Origin: Leptospira mtsangambouensis
GTDB lineage: Bacteria; Spirochaetota; Leptospiria; Leptospirales; Leptospiraceae
DNA length: 64,000 nt
Assembly: GCF_004770475.1 (NCBI RefSeq)
Contig: NZ_RQHK01000002.1
Span: 272,001-336,000, forward strand
Reading direction: 5' to 3'
This document shows positions 62,582 to 64,000 of this stretch, piece by piece. The notes beneath the pieces were generated by a model. The model searched no databases. It was not told where the DNA came from and worked only from the letters and a program-made list of their open reading frames with translations. A program made the position numbers and the translations under genes. Within the stretch, counting starts at the first letter, position 1. The number at the start of each line of letters is the position of its first letter.

Positions 62582-63976
62582 ATGATGAGATCACTTTACT
62601 CCGGAGTTTCCGGATTGAAAAACCACCAAGTAAGAATGGATGTTATTGGTAACAACATCTCCAACGTGAACACACACGGTTTTAAAACGGAGCGAGTTAC
62701 CTTCCAAGATATGATCTCGCAAGAGTTACAAGGTGCGTCAGAACCAAACGAAAGGATCGGGGGAACTAACCCGAAACAAGTGGGTCTTGGTTCTCTCATC
62801 GCTGCTATCGATAAAATTATGACGCAAGGTGCTTTGCAAACCACAGGAAAGAACACTGACGTTGCTGTATCCGGTGAAGGATTCTTTGTTGTGAAAGACG
62901 GAGACAAACAATTTTATACTCGCGCTGGTGCCTTCAACGTAGATAAAAACGGATTTTATGTAAACCCTGCCAACGGATTAAAAGTACAAGGTTGGAATTC
63001 TCGTTTGGATGATGGCGGAAACAAATACATCAACTCCGCAGGATCTTTGGAAGACATCATGATTCCTCTTTATTCTAAAGAACCTGCTCGCGCCACTCAA
63101 AACGTAGACTTTCAATCCAACCTCAATGCAAGTGTTGCTGCAGTTCCTTCTGACGCAACAGAAGAAGACATCCAACGTTATATCAATGATCCAGATCCTC
63201 GTCAAAGAAGAGGTCATGTAACATCCATTAATGTTTATGATGAACTTGGAAACACTCGCCAAATGGGAGTTGAGTTTTACAAAATGAGAGAAAACGTATG
63301 GAAGATGCGTTTTAAATTGGAAGATGCAAGCCAAGTTTCCGTGGATGTAAGCGGAACAGGTGGGGAAAACACAAAAGTTTCTGGAAACCAAGAGCTCGAA
63401 GTATCCTTTACACCTGATGGAAAAATCATTTCTGTCTCTGATGGAGTGGATTCCCAAACCACCGGAAAACTAAAAGCAGATATTTCTTTCCGAATCCCAG
63501 GAAATCCAACAGCTCAAAAATTCAGTTTGAACTTAGGAGAAGCAGGTCTTGTGGGTGGAATCACTCAGTTCTCTTCTGATTTTACAACCAAAGCTGTGAA
63601 ACAAGACGGATACCCAATGGGTTATATGGAATCATTCTCTATCGACAACACAGGAACTGTGACAGGAGTATTTTCCAATGGAGTGCGCCAACCACTCGCA
63701 AGGATCGCTCTTGCAAACTTCACAAACCCAGCCGGTCTCAACAAAGAAGGGGATACTATGTATAGTTACTCTTTGAACTCAGGTGATGCCAACATTGGGG
63801 AAGCGGGAAGCCAAGGCCGTGGAAAGATCAACGCAGGACTCCTTGAGATGTCAAACGTGGATCTTTCTGACCAGTTTACAGATATGATCGTAACCCAAAG
63901 GGGATTCCAAGCAAACTCGCGAACCATTGTAACCTCTGACCAAATGATTCAGGAAGTTCTTGGTCTCAAACGATAA
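62582..63976 (+). CDS. flgE: Flagellar hook protein
   Basis: A 464-residue FlgE forming the universal joint between motor and filament of the periplasmic flagellum. N-terminal rod-like motif [28 protein letters not shown] (split) and the C-terminal [25 protein letters not shown] are conserved. A GAGAGGA sequence lies about 10 nt before the first of two ATG codons. The protein has no Cys; at the position equivalent to the spirochaetal lysinoalanine Cys it has Ser179 (FQSNLN), while Lys166 is kept. The gene ends near the window edge; GGGGGAAAC at the end may be the ribosome site of the next flagellar gene. Confidence 0.95.
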   Translation: MMRSLYSGVSGLKNHQVRMDVIGNNISNVNTHGFKTERVTFQDMISQELQGASEPNERIGGTNPKQVGLGSLIAAIDKIMTQGALQTTGKNTDVAVSGEGFFVVKDGDKQFYTRAGAFNVDKNGFYVNPANGLKVQGWNSRLDDGGNKYINSAGSLEDIMIPLYSKEPARATQNVDFQSNLNASVAAVPSDATEEDIQRYINDPDPRQRRGHVTSINVYDELGNTRQMGVEFYKMRENVWKMRFKLEDASQVSVDVSGTGGENTKVSGNQELEVSFTPDGKIISVSDGVDSQTTGKLKADISFRIPGNPTAQKFSLNLGEAGLVGGITQFSSDFTTKAVKQDGYPMGYMESFSIDNTGTVTGVFSNGVRQPLARIALANFTNPAGLNKEGDTMYSYSLNSGDANIGEAGSQGRGKINAGLLEMSNVDLSDQFTDMIVTQRGFQANSRTIVTSDQMIQEVLGLKR

Positions 63977-64000
63977 GATCCATTCACTAACGGGGGAAAC

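Noticed and set aside
62978..63457. 159-codon frame on the minus strand inside flgE
   Set aside because: Shadow of the strong flgE coding frame; no ribosome site or family pattern.
1..64000. CRISPR arrays, insertion sequences, prophage, tandem repeats
   Set aside because: No regularly spaced direct repeats, transposase, integrase or phage structural genes were seen on either strand.

Overview
The window comes from a saprophytic, free-living Leptospira (Spirochaetes), most likely of the L. biflexa/L. meyeri type. The evidence is periplasmic-flagellum genes (fliK-flgD-flgE) with a spirochaete-like hook protein, a contiguous haem-biosynthesis cluster with the leptospiral gene order, a mitochondrial-EFG1-like elongation factor G, several proteins I know only from Leptospira, and a complete sulfate assimilation set as expected of a saprophyte. 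The DNA is AT-rich, densely coded, and shows no insertion sequence, prophage, CRISPR array or rRNA operon.

Layout. 1-3.4 kb (minus): etfB-etfA, a LolA-like gene and a partial unknown gene. 3.5-7.5 kb: two membrane-protein genes (one UbiA-like), a class III adenylate cyclase, and a convergent degenerate HD-GYP protein. 7.5-14.9 kb: a regulatory gap, an acyl-CoA dehydrogenase, a CrtI-like oxidoreductase, thrB, two unknowns, a DsbA-like protein, and mdh with a clear terminator. 14.9-20.9 kb: a hydrolase/MarR divergent pair, then a minus-strand operon LysM/LytM - amidohydrolase - cNMP-binding/TPR - cNMP-binding/HTH - tRNA-Arg(CCU) - prmC. 21-33.4 kb: fusA (minus), then plus-strand genes for a TrkH/KtrB channel, a DPPR-synthase-like UbiA protein, a TlpA-like thioredoxin, unknowns, a PhaR-like regulator, a HEAT-repeat protein, cysK and topA. 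33.4-42.7 kb: hemH, converging on hemA-hemC(D)-hemB-hemL-hemE-hemN-hemG, most of which overlap by 4 nt. 42.7-45.8 kb: msrB divergent from hemA, a large hairpin, an unknown exported protein, rnpB and a NERD/ATPase gene. 46.4-60.1 kb: sulfur island with siroheme synthesis (cobA plus a CysG-N-like dehydrogenase), cysJI, a BASS transporter with a TauD-like dioxygenase, cysHDN and sbp-cysTWA. 60.3-64 kb: fliK-flgD-flgE.

How it works together. Sulfate is imported by Sbp-CysTWA, activated by CysDN, reduced by an iron-sulfur-type CysH (apparently acting on APS, since no cysC is seen here) and by CysJI, whose sirohaem branches from the uroporphyrinogen III made by the neighbouring hem cluster; CysK fixes the sulfide. 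The haem operon carries a direct repeat matching the leptospiral HemR hem-box, and this repeat also covers the -35 of msrB. Second-messenger genes (cyclase, two cNMP-binding proteins, degenerate HD-GYP) are spread through the first 20 kb.

Most notable observations: the shared hemA/msrB regulatory region; topA apparently starting at ATC; a cysteine-free hook protein with Ser at the expected lysinoalanine position; tRNA-Arg embedded in a protein operon; and a possible sulfonate-salvage pair (TauD-like plus BASS) whose start codon lies in a strong inverted repeat.
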